From Variovorax paradoxus (GTDB lineage: Bacteria > Pseudomonadota > Gammaproteobacteria > Burkholderiales > Burkholderiaceae_C): a stretch of 64,000 nucleotides of DNA. Below are positions 55,887 to 64,000 of this stretch, in pieces. The notes beneath the pieces are model-generated. The model had not been told where the DNA came from. It saw only the letters and a list, made by a program, of their open reading frames with translations, and made no database searches. Both the position numbers and the translations under genes were made by a program. Each line of letters starts with the position of its first letter. Positions within the stretch are counted from its first letter, which is position 1. Where the stretch lies: positions 3,599,001-3,663,000 of the forward strand of contig NZ_CP045644.1 in assembly GCF_009498455.1 (NCBI RefSeq), in the 5' to 3' direction.

Positions 55887-56753
55887 TCAGCCGCCGCGCG
55901 CCACCGGCGCCATGAGGTAGGCCCCCGACTCGAACAGCTGCGCCTCGGCCTGGTCGATGCGCCGGATCACCGGCTTGCCCGCGCGGCTCGCGAGCAGTTC
56001 GACCAGCGCTTCCGTCACGGCCACGCCGGCCGCCACCGAGGGGAAGAAAGAGGGGCTGTGGATGGTGAAAAGCAGCGTCTCGTCCGCCAGCAGCGACAGC
56101 GGCGAGGTCACGCTGTCGGTGATCGCCACGATGCGGCAGCCGGCCGCCTTCGCGGCTTCGGCCACCTGCAAAGCTTCGCGCGAGTAGGGCGCAAAGCTCG
56201 CCACCACCAGCGCGTCGCCCTTGGCGAAGGCGCGCTGCTGCATCTCGAGCGAGCCGCCCTGGCCGTCGACCAGGTGCACGCTGGTGCGAAAGAGCCGGTA
56301 CACGTACACGAACGAGAACGCGATCGGAAAGCACGCGCGAAAGCCTGCCGCGTGCACGGCCGGCGCCTTCTCGAGCAGCACGCAGGCCTTGAGCAGCGCC
56401 GGCCCGCTCTGCTGGTGCGTGAGCTCCAGGTTGCGCCGCTGCACCTCGAACATCTCGCCGGTCAGGCCCTGGTCGGCGGCGCGGCCGACCAGCTGCTTGG
56501 CGCGCACGCCATACGTTTCGGTGCCCAGGCCCATGTCAGCGGCGAAGGCCTCCTTGAGCTGCGGCCAGCCGTCGAAGCCCAGGTGCTGGGCGAAGCGCAC
56601 CAGCGTGGCCGGCGTGCTCTGCGCGCGCGTGCCGACGTTGCGCATCGAGCCGGTGACCACTTCGTTGGGGTGGTCGAGCACGTAGCGCGCCACTTGCTGC
56701 AGTGCAGGGCTCAGTTCGTTGAAGCGTTGGCGGATCAGTTCCTTGGCGCCCAT
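55887..56753 (-). CDS. MurR/RpiR-family regulator
   Basis: 288 residues. N-terminal RpiR helix-turn-helix about 1-75 (LIRQRFNELSPALQQVARYVLDHP, STPATLVRFAQHLGFDGWPQLK). C-terminal SIS sugar-isomerase-type domain from about 125 (HAAGFRACFPIAFSFVYVYRLF, GDALVVASFAPYSREALQVAEAAKAAG, ITDSVTSPLSLLADETLLF). It is divergent from the aminotransferase gene, 136 bp apart, with three phased operator-like sites between. SIS regulators often bind phosphosugars, but in amino-acid clusters the ligand can be different. Confidence 0.9.
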   Translation of the reverse strand: MGAKELIRQRFNELSPALQQVARYVLDHPNEVVTGSMRNVGTRAQSTPATLVRFAQHLGFDGWPQLKEAFAADMGLGTETYGVRAKQLVGRAADQGLTGEMFEVQRRNLELTHQQSGPALLKACVLLEKAPAVHAAGFRACFPIAFSFVYVYRLFRTSVHLVDGQGGSLEMQQRAFAKGDALVVASFAPYSREALQVAEAAKAAGCRIVAITDSVTSPLSLLADETLLFTIHSPSFFPSVAAGVAVTEALVELLASRAGKPVIRRIDQAEAQLFESGAYLMAPVARGG

Positions 56754-56780
56754 GTGGGTGTCTCTTTTCTTGGGGTGTCT

Positions 56781-56864
56781 GGAACGAATGTACCGGAGCA
56801 GGGAAACCAAGGGAGTTGACGGAACAAATGTTCCAAATAATAATTCAGCCGAAACGTTAGTTCC
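56781..56864. promoter_or_regulatory. Three phased operator-like sites between RpiR gene and aminotransferase
   Basis: Three related 14-bp sites lie at 56781 (GGAACGAATGTACC), 56821 (GGAACAAATGTTCC) and 56851 (GAAACGTTAGTTCC). The middle one is a perfect palindrome with AA centre. Starts are 40 and 30 bp apart, close to whole helical turns, so bound proteins would lie on one face. The divergent RpiR regulator is the natural candidate. Confidence 0.7.
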
Positions 56865-56889
56865 AACCACAGTCCAGTTGCCAGCCGCC

Positions 56890-58224
56890 ATGACGCACGT
56901 CTTCCACCGCCACCTTCGCCACACCCCGCCCGTTGCCGCCAGCGCGCAGGGCATGTTCATCCGCGACGCCGACGGGCGCGACTACCTCGATGCGTCGGGC
57001 GGCGCGGCCGTGTCCTCGCTCGGCCACGGCCACCCCGAGGTGATGGCGGCCATGCACGCGCAGATCGACACACTGGCCTACGCCCACACCAGCTTCTTCA
57101 CGAGCGAGGTGGCCGAGCAGCTGGCCGACGAACTCATCGGTTCCGCTCCCGAAGGCATGAGCCACGTGTACCTCGTGAGCGGCGGCTCGGAGGCGGTGGA
57201 GTCGGCACTGAAGATGGCGCGCCAGTACTTCGTGGAAATCGGCCAGCCGCAGCGCACGCACTTCATCGCGCGCCGCCAGAGCTACCACGGCAACACGCTG
57301 GGCGCGCTCGCGGTGGGCGGCAACGCCTGGCGGCGCGAGCCCTTCGCGCCGATCCTCGTGCCGGCCACGCACGTCGCGCCGTGCTACCCGTACCGCGAGC
57401 AGCGCGCCGATGAAAGCGCCGAGCAGTACGGCCTGCGTCTGGCAGATGAGTTGGAGGCGGCCATCGTCGCGCAGGGCGCCGACCGCGTGATCGCCTTCGT
57501 GGCCGAGACCGTGGGCGGCGCCACCGCCGGCGTGCTCACGCCCGTGCCGGGTTACTTCAAGGCGGTGCGCGCGGTCTGCGACAGGTACGGCGTGCTGCTG
57601 ATCCTCGACGAGGTGATGTGCGGCATGGGCCGCACCGGTTCGCTGCATGCCTGCGAGCAGGAGGGCGTGGCGCCCGACCTCATGACCATCGCCAAGGGCC
57701 TGGGCGGCGGCTACCAGCCGATCGGCGCGGTGCTGGCGCAGCGCAAGGTCGTCGAGGCCATGTCGAAGGGCAGCGGCTTCTTCCAGCACGGCCACACCTA
57801 CCTGGGCCACCCGATGGCCTGCGCGGCGGCACTCGCGGTGCAGCAGGTGATCCGCCGCGACGGCCTCGTCGCCAAGGTGCGCGACGACGGCATCGCCTTC
57901 GGCTCGATGCTGGCCGAGGCGCTGGGCGACCACCCGCATGTGGGCGACATCCGCGGACGCGGCTTCTTCTGGGGCGTCGAGCTGGTGGCCGATCGCGCGA
58001 GCAAGCAGCCCTTCGACCCGTCGCTGAAGCTCCACACGCGCCTCAAGCAAGACGCGATGGCGCGCGGCCTGCTGTGCTACCCCTTCGGCGGCACGGTCGA
58101 CGGCCGCCAGGGCGACCACGTGCTGCTGGCACCGCCGTACATCGCCACGCGCGACCACCTGCACGACATCGTCGCGCGGCTCGCGGCGTCGGTCGATGCG
58201 GTCACGCGCGGCGCGACGCGCTGA
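56890..58224 (+). CDS. Class III aminotransferase (PLP)
   Basis: 444 residues. Class III aspartate-aminotransferase-superfamily features: RDYLDASGGAAVSSLGHGHPEV near 29-50, VSGGSEAVESALKMARQY near 96-113, LLILDEVMCGMGRTG near 236-250 (Asp of the cofactor), and the PLP Lys in DLMTIAKGLGGGYQP near 259-273. Amine or amino-acid substrate unknown, but it is followed by a periplasmic amino-acid-type binding protein and a racemase-family gene, so a D- or omega-amino acid pathway is likely. Divergent from the RpiR regulator. Confidence 0.92.
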   Translation: MTHVFHRHLRHTPPVAASAQGMFIRDADGRDYLDASGGAAVSSLGHGHPEVMAAMHAQIDTLAYAHTSFFTSEVAEQLADELIGSAPEGMSHVYLVSGGSEAVESALKMARQYFVEIGQPQRTHFIARRQSYHGNTLGALAVGGNAWRREPFAPILVPATHVAPCYPYREQRADESAEQYGLRLADELEAAIVAQGADRVIAFVAETVGGATAGVLTPVPGYFKAVRAVCDRYGVLLILDEVMCGMGRTGSLHACEQEGVAPDLMTIAKGLGGGYQPIGAVLAQRKVVEAMSKGSGFFQHGHTYLGHPMACAAALAVQQVIRRDGLVAKVRDDGIAFGSMLAEALGDHPHVGDIRGRGFFWGVELVADRASKQPFDPSLKLHTRLKQDAMARGLLCYPFGGTVDGRQGDHVLLAPPYIATRDHLHDIVARLAASVDAVTRGATR

Positions 58225-58274
58225 GCGTTCGACCCGTTCCCCATTTCTTCAACCGCCGTTCCGAGGAGCGTTTC

Positions 58275-59192
58275 ATGCCCCAGCTTCGTCCGTCGCTTTC
58301 CATCGCCGCCGCCGTGTTTGCGCTGGCCTGTGCCGCGCTGCTGCCGACCAGCGCCGCGCAGGCGCAGGCCGCCAACGACACGCTCGCCAAGATCAAGGCC
58401 GGCGGCGCCATCACCTTCGGCTACCGCGAGGCCTCGTTCGGCTTCTCGTACCTGGACGGCAACCTGAAGCCGGTGGGCTACAGCATCGAGATCTGCAACC
58501 GCATCGTCGACGCGGTGAAGGCCGAGCTGAAGCTGCCGACCGTGGAGGTGAGGTACCAGGCCGTGACCTCGGCCAACCGCATCGCGCTGGTACAGAACGG
58601 CACGGTGGACATCGAGTGCGGCTCCACCACCAACCTGGTCGAGCGCCAGTCGCAGGTGGCGTTTTCGCCGGACATCTTCCGCTACAACGTGCGCACGCTG
58701 GTGAAGGCCGATTCGGGCATCAGGAGCATCGCCGACCTGCAGGGCAAGACCGTGGTCACCACGGCCGGCACCACGTCGTTCCGCCTGCTGCGCGCCGCCG
58801 ACAAGGGCCGCAGCCTCGAGGTGAACCAGCTCTCGGGCAAGGACCACACCGACTCGTTCCTGCTGGTCGAGAGCGGCCGCGCGCAGGCCTTCGTGCTCGA
58901 CGACATCCTGCTCGCGGGCCAGGTCGCCAACGCGCGCAACCCGAAGGACTTCGTCATCACTGGCGAAAGCCTGCGCACCGAGAACCAGTCGCTGATGTTC
59001 CGCAAAGACGACCCGGCCTTCAAGGCACTGGTAGACCGCGTGGTGTCGGGCATGATGAAGTCCGGCGAGATGGAAAAGCTCTACAGCAAGTGGTTCATGT
59101 CGCCGATTCCGCCCAAGGGCATCAACATCAACTACCCGCTCAATGCCGAGACGAAGGACGCGTTTGCCAACCCGTCGTCCAAAGGAATCTGA
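58275..59192 (+). CDS. Amino-acid ABC transporter substrate-binding protein
   Basis: 305 residues. Signal peptide ends near AQA (about 30). SBP family 3 fold: AGGAITFGYREASFGFSYLDGNLKPVGYSIEIC-type segment near 37-70, the DIECGSTTN signature near 113-121, and QGKTVVTTAGTTS near 155-167. Glutamate/aspartate-type binding proteins look like this. The permease and ATPase genes are not in the window. It starts 50 bp after the aminotransferase, with GAGGAGCG as ribosome site, and is 20 bp before the racemase gene. Confidence 0.9.
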   Translation: MPQLRPSLSIAAAVFALACAALLPTSAAQAQAANDTLAKIKAGGAITFGYREASFGFSYLDGNLKPVGYSIEICNRIVDAVKAELKLPTVEVRYQAVTSANRIALVQNGTVDIECGSTTNLVERQSQVAFSPDIFRYNVRTLVKADSGIRSIADLQGKTVVTTAGTTSFRLLRAADKGRSLEVNQLSGKDHTDSFLLVESGRAQAFVLDDILLAGQVANARNPKDFVITGESLRTENQSLMFRKDDPAFKALVDRVVSGMMKSGEMEKLYSKWFMSPIPPKGININYPLNAETKDAFANPSSKGI

Positions 59193-59212
59193 GCGCTTCG
59201 ATTTCTGACTTC

Positions 59213-59866
59213 ATGACACGCATCGCCCTCATCCACGCGCTCTCGCATTCCGTCGCCCCCATCAACGAAGCCTTCGCGCGCGACTGGCCCGAGGCCGTGC
59301 GCATGAACCTGCTGGACGACAGCCTCTCGGCCGACCTCGCACGCGACGGCAAGGGGCTCGACGCGGCGATGCACGAGCGCTTCCAGCGGCTGGCGCAGTA
59401 CGCGGTGGACACGGGCGCGCGCGGCATCCTGTTCACCTGCTCGGCCTTCGGGCCGTGCATCGAGGCGGTGGCGCAGCGGCATGCGGGCATTCCGGTGCTC
59501 AAGCCCAACGAGGCCATGATCGAAGAGGCCGTGCAGGGCGAAGGCCGCCTGGGCCTGATCGCGACCTTTGCGCGCACGCTGGAATCGATGCCGCCGGAGT
59601 TTCCTTCGGGCATGGCGCTCGAGCTGGCGCTGGCTGAGGGCGCGCTGGCCGCGCTCGATGCGGGTGATGCACTGCGCCACGATGCACTCATCGCCGAACA
59701 GGCCGCCGCGCTGCGTGCGCGCGGCTGCATGCGCATTGCCCTGGCTCAGTTCAGCATGGCGCGGGCGCGTGGCGCCTGCGAGGCGGCGAGTGGCTTGCCG
59801 GTGCTGACGACGGTCGACAGCGCGGTGCGTGCGCTGCGCCGTCGCGCGTCGACAGGCTCAGTGTGA
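59213..59866 (+). CDS. Asp/Glu/hydantoin racemase-family protein
   Basis: 217 residues. The first catalytic Cys lies in ILFTCSAFGPCIEAV near 73-87. The second position, where racemases of this family use a Cys, reads IALAQFSMARA near 173-183 and has no Cys; an isolated Cys at 170 (ARGCMRI) is close but not at the usual place. It may therefore be a decarboxylase-like or lyase member, not a two-base racemase. Directly downstream of the binding protein and aminotransferase. Its stop overlaps the convergent hypothetical gene by 9 bp. Confidence 0.8.
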   Translation: MTRIALIHALSHSVAPINEAFARDWPEAVRMNLLDDSLSADLARDGKGLDAAMHERFQRLAQYAVDTGARGILFTCSAFGPCIEAVAQRHAGIPVLKPNEAMIEEAVQGEGRLGLIATFARTLESMPPEFPSGMALELALAEGALAALDAGDALRHDALIAEQAAALRARGCMRIALAQFSMARARGACEAASGLPVLTTVDSAVRALRRRASTGSV

Positions 59867-60715
59867 GCCGCCGTTGCCGACGACCGTGAACAGCGTCGTC
59901 ATCGCGACCTGCGCCGCTTCGCCGCGCCCGAGCGGACGGCCCGGGCCGGCATTGCCGCTGTCGGTTTCCAGGCCCTGCGCCAGGCGCCGGTAGATGTCCG
60001 ACGAGGGCATGGTCGCCGCGGTGCCGAGCGCGTCGCAGTAGGTGTCGGTGAGCACGGCGGCCAGCCGTTCGCGCTGGGCATCGGACAGCGGGGGCGCATC
60101 GGCGGCGAAGACCGACGCCACGCAGTGCATCAGGTAGGCCTGCGTTTCGAGCGAGAAGGCCTGCTGGCGCACATAGTCTTCCACCGCGTGCCAGAAGAGG
60201 GTGTCGGAGGTGCGGCGCCAGCTTTCGAGCACCTTGCGCGACTTGGCGACCAGGTCGGCATGCGCGTCGTGCGGCTCGCTCGGGCGAAGCGCCAGGCCCT
60301 GCAGCGTGAGCGCGGCCACCGGGCCGGCCGCGCCGAGCAGGAAGCTCCAGAACTTCCAGCGCGCAAACCATTTCTTGTCGTGGGCCGGGCCCAGCGGCTC
60401 CAGCAGCCGGAAGTCGATGCACAGGGCCGCGTCGGCCTGCAGGCCGGAGGCCATGCGGTCGGCCTCCACGTGGCCCTGCGCCACGATGCAGGCGCCGGCG
60501 CCGCAGCGGTCGATGTCGGACAGGCGCTGCGTCAGCTGGCGCAGCTCGTAGGCCGAGGCGCCGGTGGCTTCGGCCACGCGCAGCATGCCGTGGCACTGCT
60601 CCCGCTCCCGCTGGCAGGGGCTCTTGAGTCGGTCTTCGACATGGTCGTCGAGCGTCGAGGGGCGTTCTTCAGCGACGCAGTCCTCGAGTTCACTCCCGGT
60701 GGTGAACGTTGACAT
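59858..60715 (-). CDS. Hypothetical protein with one membrane segment
   Basis: 285 residues, not recognised. N-terminal half is acidic and Cys-containing (DRCGAGACIVAQGHVEAD, QREREQCHGM) with coil tendency. A hydrophobic segment near 136-156 (WKFWSFLLGAAGPVAALTLQG) could be a membrane helix. A C-terminal domain of about 130 residues contains VASVFAADAPPLSDAQRERL and YRRLAQGLETD. ATG 60715 is chosen because GGAG lies six bases upstream. It has no clear neighbours of related function. Confidence 0.7.
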   Translation of the reverse strand: MSTFTTGSELEDCVAEERPSTLDDHVEDRLKSPCQREREQCHGMLRVAEATGASAYELRQLTQRLSDIDRCGAGACIVAQGHVEADRMASGLQADAALCIDFRLLEPLGPAHDKKWFARWKFWSFLLGAAGPVAALTLQGLALRPSEPHDAHADLVAKSRKVLESWRRTSDTLFWHAVEDYVRQQAFSLETQAYLMHCVASVFAADAPPLSDAQRERLAAVLTDTYCDALGTAATMPSSDIYRRLAQGLETDSGNAGPGRPLGRGEAAQVAMTTLFTVVGNGGSH

Positions 60716-60871
60716 GGATGCTCCTTCGGCCGCAGGTGAATAACTGTTACCAATATGTATTAATGCGCCGACGTCGAACATCACCTGAACTGGGTATTTC
60801 CTGCGGCCGAGGGCCTGAACAGGACCTGACCGAAGGCCTCGCGATAATCGCCGCTCTTACAAGGAGTACGC

Positions 60872-61696
60872 GTGGATATCGTTTTGCTGGTCAAGGCCGC
60901 TGTCATGGGCATCGTGGAGGGTCTGACCGAATTCCTGCCGATCTCGTCGACCGGCCACCTCATTCTTGCGGGCTCGCTGCTGGGCTTCGACGACGCCAAG
61001 GCCAAGGTGTTCGACATCGCCATCCAGACCGGCGCGATCTTCGCGGTGATCCTGGTCTACTGGCAGAAGATCCATTCGACCGTGGTGGCGCTGCCGCGCC
61101 AGCCCAAGGCGCGTCGGCTGGTGCTGAACGTCGTCATCGGTTTCCTGCCCGCGGTGGTGCTGGGCCTGCTGTTCGGCAAGATGATCAAGGCGCACCTGTT
61201 CATTCCGACCGTGGTGGCGAGCACCTTCATCATCGGCGGCTTCATCATCCTGTGGGCCGAGAAGCGCCCGCCGGGCTCGGTGCGTGTCGAGCACGTGGAC
61301 GACATGACGCCCTGGGACGCGCTCAAGGTCGGCCTGGTGCAGTGCTTCGCGATGATCCCCGGCACCAGCCGCAGCGGCGCGACCATCATCGGCGGCATGC
61401 TGCTGGGCCTGTCGCGCCAGGCAGCGACCGATTTCTCGTTCTTCCTGGCGATTCCGACGCTGATCGGCGCGGGTGCCTACAGCCTCTACAAGGAGCGCGC
61501 GCTGCTGTCGGTGGCCGACATTCCGCTGTTCACGGTGGGCCTGGCCTTCTCGTTCATCAGCGCGTGGCTGTGCGTGCGCTGGCTGCTGAAGTACATCAGC
61601 ACGCACAACTTCATTCCGTTCGCGTGGTATCGCATCGCCTTCGGCATCGTGGTGCTGGCCACGGCCTGGACCGGCGCAGTCGTCTGGGCCGAGTAA
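60872..61696 (+). CDS. uppP: Undecaprenyl-diphosphate phosphatase
   Basis: 274 residues with eight membrane helices. Active-site regions: [15 protein letters not shown] near 15-29 (Glu, His) and [13 protein letters not shown] near 165-177 (Arg). It recycles the undecaprenyl lipid carrier for cell-wall synthesis and gives bacitracin resistance. The start is GTG at 60872, supported by AAGGAG 5 bases upstream and by the conserved MDIVLLVKA opening. Stands alone. Confidence 0.93.
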   Translation: MDIVLLVKAAVMGIVEGLTEFLPISSTGHLILAGSLLGFDDAKAKVFDIAIQTGAIFAVILVYWQKIHSTVVALPRQPKARRLVLNVVIGFLPAVVLGLLFGKMIKAHLFIPTVVASTFIIGGFIILWAEKRPPGSVRVEHVDDMTPWDALKVGLVQCFAMIPGTSRSGATIIGGMLLGLSRQAATDFSFFLAIPTLIGAGAYSLYKERALLSVADIPLFTVGLAFSFISAWLCVRWLLKYISTHNFIPFAWYRIAFGIVVLATAWTGAVVWAE

Positions 61697-61706
61697 AGCA
61701 ACAGCT

Positions 61707-62516
61707 TCAGGCCGCCGCGCCAAGCAGCGCGCCGGCGGCCTTCGCCTCCCGCCGCACGGCGATGGCGATCGGCCCGTCGATGGCCGGGTCGAACCCGCCC
61801 GTGGCACCCAGCGCGGTGATCACGGCGCACACCCTTCCCGCGTAGTCGTACACCGGTGCCGCCACGGCGCTGATGCCGCGCAGGTAGGTGTCCTTCACGA
61901 TGGCGCAGTGCGCCTGCTGCACCTCGCGGCGCAGGGTGCCGATGGGGTCGGCGGCATCGAGCAGCGCGCGCATGTCCTCGGTGGCTTCGCCCAGCTCCTG
62001 CTCGGCCAGCGCCACCACGCGCGACTCGTCGAGCAGGCCCAGGAAGGCGCGGCCGGTGGCCGACCACAGCATCGACATCACCGAGCCGGCGCGCACGTTC
62101 ACCGTCACCGGCAGGCCCGGCTCCTCGAAACGCACGATGGTCGGGCCCTTGTTGCCCATCACCGCGACGAAGCAGGTCACCTCCAGCGATTCGCGCAGCC
62201 GGATCAGGCAGGGCTCGGCCGCGCGGATCGGGTCGGCCTGGCGCATGGCGGCCAGCCCGATCTGGATCGCCTCGGGCCCCAGGTAGTAGTGCTGCGAGGC
62301 GGTGTCCTGGCGCACCAGGCTTTCTTCCATCAGGCTCGCAAGGTAGCGGTGCACCTTCGCCGGGCTCTCGCCCACGTGGGTGGCCAGCGCCGTGAGGCTG
62401 CTGCGCCCGCCCAGATGCGCCAGGCCCTTGAGCACGGCCATGCCGGTCTCGGCGGACTGCACGCGCTGGCGGCGCTCGCGGGGAGGGGAAGAAGGTGCTT
62501 CAGCGGGGGAGGTCAT
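61707..62516 (-). CDS. IclR-family transcriptional regulator
   Basis: 269 residues. N-terminal winged helix about 22-75 (ETGMAVLKGLAHLG, SLTALATHVGESPAKVHRYLASL). Effector-binding IclR domain from about 95: HYYLGPEAIQIGLAAM, TCFVAVMGNKGPTIVRFEEPG, and AVAAPVYDYAGRVCAVITALG. It is divergent from the Bug-type binding protein gene. Repeats of ATTACGCAAT lie between the two starts and may be its binding site. Confidence 0.9.
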   Translation of the reverse strand: MTSPAEAPSSPPRERRQRVQSAETGMAVLKGLAHLGGRSSLTALATHVGESPAKVHRYLASLMEESLVRQDTASQHYYLGPEAIQIGLAAMRQADPIRAAEPCLIRLRESLEVTCFVAVMGNKGPTIVRFEEPGLPVTVNVRAGSVMSMLWSATGRAFLGLLDESRVVALAEQELGEATEDMRALLDAADPIGTLRREVQQAHCAIVKDTYLRGISAVAAPVYDYAGRVCAVITALGATGGFDPAIDGPIAIAVRREAKAAGALLGAAA

Positions 62517-62571
62517 GTCGTCGGCATCTTAGGTGGCGGCCCAGGCGGCCGGGTAAACCCGTGGATCAATG

Positions 62572-62604
62572 ATTACGCAATGCGTATGATAATTACGCAA
62601 TACA
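62572..62604. promoter_or_regulatory. Candidate IclR operator with direct repeat
   Basis: ATTACGCAAT occurs at 62572-62581 and again at 62592-62601, twenty bases apart. The first copy is part of TACGC-AAT-GCGTA, a palindrome at 62574-62586. The repeat lies 28-57 bp before the Bug-type gene ATG and 56-85 bp from the IclR ATG. This is a natural site for the divergent regulator. Confidence 0.65.
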
Positions 62605-62628
62605 CAACATCCACTCCGGAGACACCCG

Positions 62629-63603
62629 ATGAAGATGCACTTCGCCCGCGGCCTTGCGGTCCTGTCCCTCGCCGCCCTGGCCACCGCCGCCAGCGCCCAG
62701 ACTGCCTTTCCGAACAAGCCGATCCGCTGGCTCGTGCCGTACGCGGCCGGCGGCGGCTCAGACTTCCTTGCGCGCACCGTCGCCCAGACGCTGTCGACCC
62801 AGGTCGGCCAGCCGGTGCTGGTGGACAACAAGCCGGGCGGCAACACCGCGCTGGCCGCCGCCGAAACCGCGCGCGCCCCGGCCGACGGCTACACCGTGCT
62901 CTCGGCTGACAACGGCACGCTGGTGTTCAACCCGGCGCTGTACAAGTCGCTGAGCTACAGCCCCACCAAAGACCTGGCACCCGTCACGCTCATGGGCAAG
63001 TTCCCCATGATCCTGGTGGTCGGCGCCAACTCGGGCTTTGCCACCGCCAAGGACTTCATCGCGCAGGCCAAGGCCAAGCCGGGCGGCATCAACTACGCCT
63101 CGGCCGGCGCGGGCAGCCCGCACCACCTGGCGATGGAACTGCTGAAGGTCGAGGCCAAGCTCTTCATGGTCCACGTGCCGTACCGCGGTGCGGCGCCCGC
63201 GCTGGCCGACGTGGTCGGCGGGCAGCTGCCGGCCATGATGGTCGACATGGCCGCCGGCGCCGGCTTCATCAAGGGCGGCAAGGTGCGCGCGCTGGCCGTG
63301 GCCAACCCCACGCGCCTGCCGCAGCTGCCCGACGTGCCCACCTTCGCCGAGCTCGGCTACAAGAACGTCGAAGCCGCCGCGCTGGTCGGCGTGGTGGTGC
63401 CCGCGGCCACGCCGGCCGACGTGGTGAACACGCTCAACCGTCAGCTGGTGGCCGCCATCCACGAGCCCTCGGTGAACAAGCGCATGGTCGACTTCGGCGT
63501 CGAGCCCGTGGGCAACACGCCCGCGCAGTACACCGAGCTGCTCAAGGCCGAGACCGCGCGCTGGCACAAGCTGATCCGCGACCTGAAGATCACGCTCGAC
63601 TGA
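62629..63603 (+). CDS. Bug-type (TctC) substrate-binding protein
   Basis: 324 residues. Signal peptide ends at ASAQ (about 23). TctC/Bug features: FPNKPIRWLVPYAAGGGSDFLART near 26-49, GQPVLVDNKPGGNTALAAAE near 58-77, and GGINYASAGAGSPHHLAMELLK near 147-168. Bug proteins bind carboxylates, aromatic acids or amides in the periplasm. The TctAB permease is not in the window. Divergent IclR regulator suggests catabolite-specific induction. Cytochrome P450 follows 11 bp downstream. Confidence 0.92.
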   Translation: MKMHFARGLAVLSLAALATAASAQTAFPNKPIRWLVPYAAGGGSDFLARTVAQTLSTQVGQPVLVDNKPGGNTALAAAETARAPADGYTVLSADNGTLVFNPALYKSLSYSPTKDLAPVTLMGKFPMILVVGANSGFATAKDFIAQAKAKPGGINYASAGAGSPHHLAMELLKVEAKLFMVHVPYRGAAPALADVVGGQLPAMMVDMAAGAGFIKGGKVRALAVANPTRLPQLPDVPTFAELGYKNVEAAALVGVVVPAATPADVVNTLNRQLVAAIHEPSVNKRMVDFGVEPVGNTPAQYTELLKAETARWHKLIRDLKITLD

Positions 63604-63613
63604 GTCTGCTGCC

Positions 63614-64000
63614 ATGTCCGATACCGCCATGCCTTCTCGCACCTCCGGCTGCCCCGTCGCGCACGGGGCGCTCTCTGCCGAGCGCACGCCCACCGGCTGC
63701 CCCGTGAGCCAGCGCGCCGCCGAGTTCGACCCCTTCGAAGACGGCTACCAGCAAGACCCGCCCGAGTACGTGCGCTGGGCGCGCGAGCAGGAGCCGATCT
63801 TCTACAGCCCCAAGCTGGGCTACTGGGTGATCACGCGCTACGACGACATCAAGGCGGTGTTCCGCGACAACCTCACCTTCAGCCCGTCGAACGCGCTGGA
63901 GAAGATCACGCCCACGGGCGACGAAGCCAATGCCGTGCTCGCAAGCTACGGCTTTGCGCTCAACCGCACGCTGGTGAACGAGGACGAGCCGGCCCACATG
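63614..64000 (+). CDS. Cytochrome P450, 5' part only
   Basis: First 129 codons, cut by the right edge. The start MSDTAMPSRTSGCPVAHG and TGCPVSQRAAEFDPFEDGYQQDP are typical of bacterial P450s fused to or partnered with a phthalate-type reductase. Then EPIFYSPKLGYWVITRYDDIKAVFRDN is the beta-1 region of the P450 fold and NEDEPAHM the start of helix C. The heme Cys lies outside. It is 11 bp after the Bug-type gene, so they are probably cotranscribed: binding protein first, monooxygenase for the same substrate next. Confidence 0.85.
   Translation, partial: MSDTAMPSRTSGCPVAHGALSAERTPTGCPVSQRAAEFDPFEDGYQQDPPEYVRWAREQEPIFYSPKLGYWVITRYDDIKAVFRDNLTFSPSNALEKITPTGDEANAVLASYGFALNRTLVNEDEPAHM

Overview
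The window is a high-GC chromosomal segment with very dense coding, short intergenic gaps and GC-rich third codon positions. The gene content fits a beta-proteobacterium of the Comamonadaceae, most like Variovorax: a Bug-type (tripartite tricarboxylate transporter) binding protein, DUF3526 permeases beside a TonB receptor, an IorAB-type molybdenum hydroxylase and an MdtABC-type RND efflux operon. This is judged from protein families, not from a database search. I see no rRNA, tRNA, CRISPR, prophage or transposase.

Layout. 1-5.5 kb: the 3' part of a PepSY/flavodoxin reductase, a GST, an AraC regulator with an SDR, a GNAT and an NTF2-like protein. 5.5-8 kb: a CobW/ZNG-type zinc GTPase behind a TATAAT box and two palindromes, then PaiB-like and Fur-family genes on the opposite strand; the Fur-family gene has a disrupted 5' end. 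8-15.4 kb: housekeeping and stress genes (esterase, monooxygenase, gshA, response regulator, SDR, HPF-like, CBS, BamE-like, YlqF GTPase). 15.4-22.1 kb: a probable metal-starvation locus made of a Fur/Zur-type repressor, a 26-bp palindrome lying exactly inside a sigma-70 promoter, a zinc-ligand-poor L36 paralogue missed by longer-ORF calling, an ABC ATPase with two DUF3526 permeases, and a TonB receptor. A 270-bp imperfect palindrome fills the gap to a MuiA-like gene. 24-31 kb: thioesterase, acyltransferase, LytTR regulator, amt behind a sigma-54 promoter, Fic protein, and a frame-disrupted aspartoacylase-like gene. 31-40.3 kb: Mrr-like nuclease, M23 peptidase, rluE, glnS, a YY/His-rich exported protein, and a LytS/LytR-like two-component pair with small membrane proteins. 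40.5-50.9 kb: an MdtABC plus outer-membrane-factor RND operon, split between the two pumps by a ~720-bp imperfect palindrome. 51-64 kb: SPW protein, TetR regulator, iorBA-type oxidoreductase, GntR and RpiR regulators, an aminotransferase/binding protein/racemase cluster, uppP, IclR with a Bug-type binding protein, and the start of a cytochrome P450.

The two most unusual things are these. First, the probable zinc- or iron-starvation locus at 15.4-22.1 kb, together with the cobW promoter at 5.5 kb. Second, the long palindrome at 45.39-46.11 kb, whose two flanks show a mirror-image codon bias: third positions are almost only G/T on the left and mostly C/A on the right. This fits C-to-T change on the 3'-ended strand on each side and suggests a recurrently broken or single-stranded site. 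Two genes also show paired one-base losses in C runs, which may be sequencing errors or real lesions.
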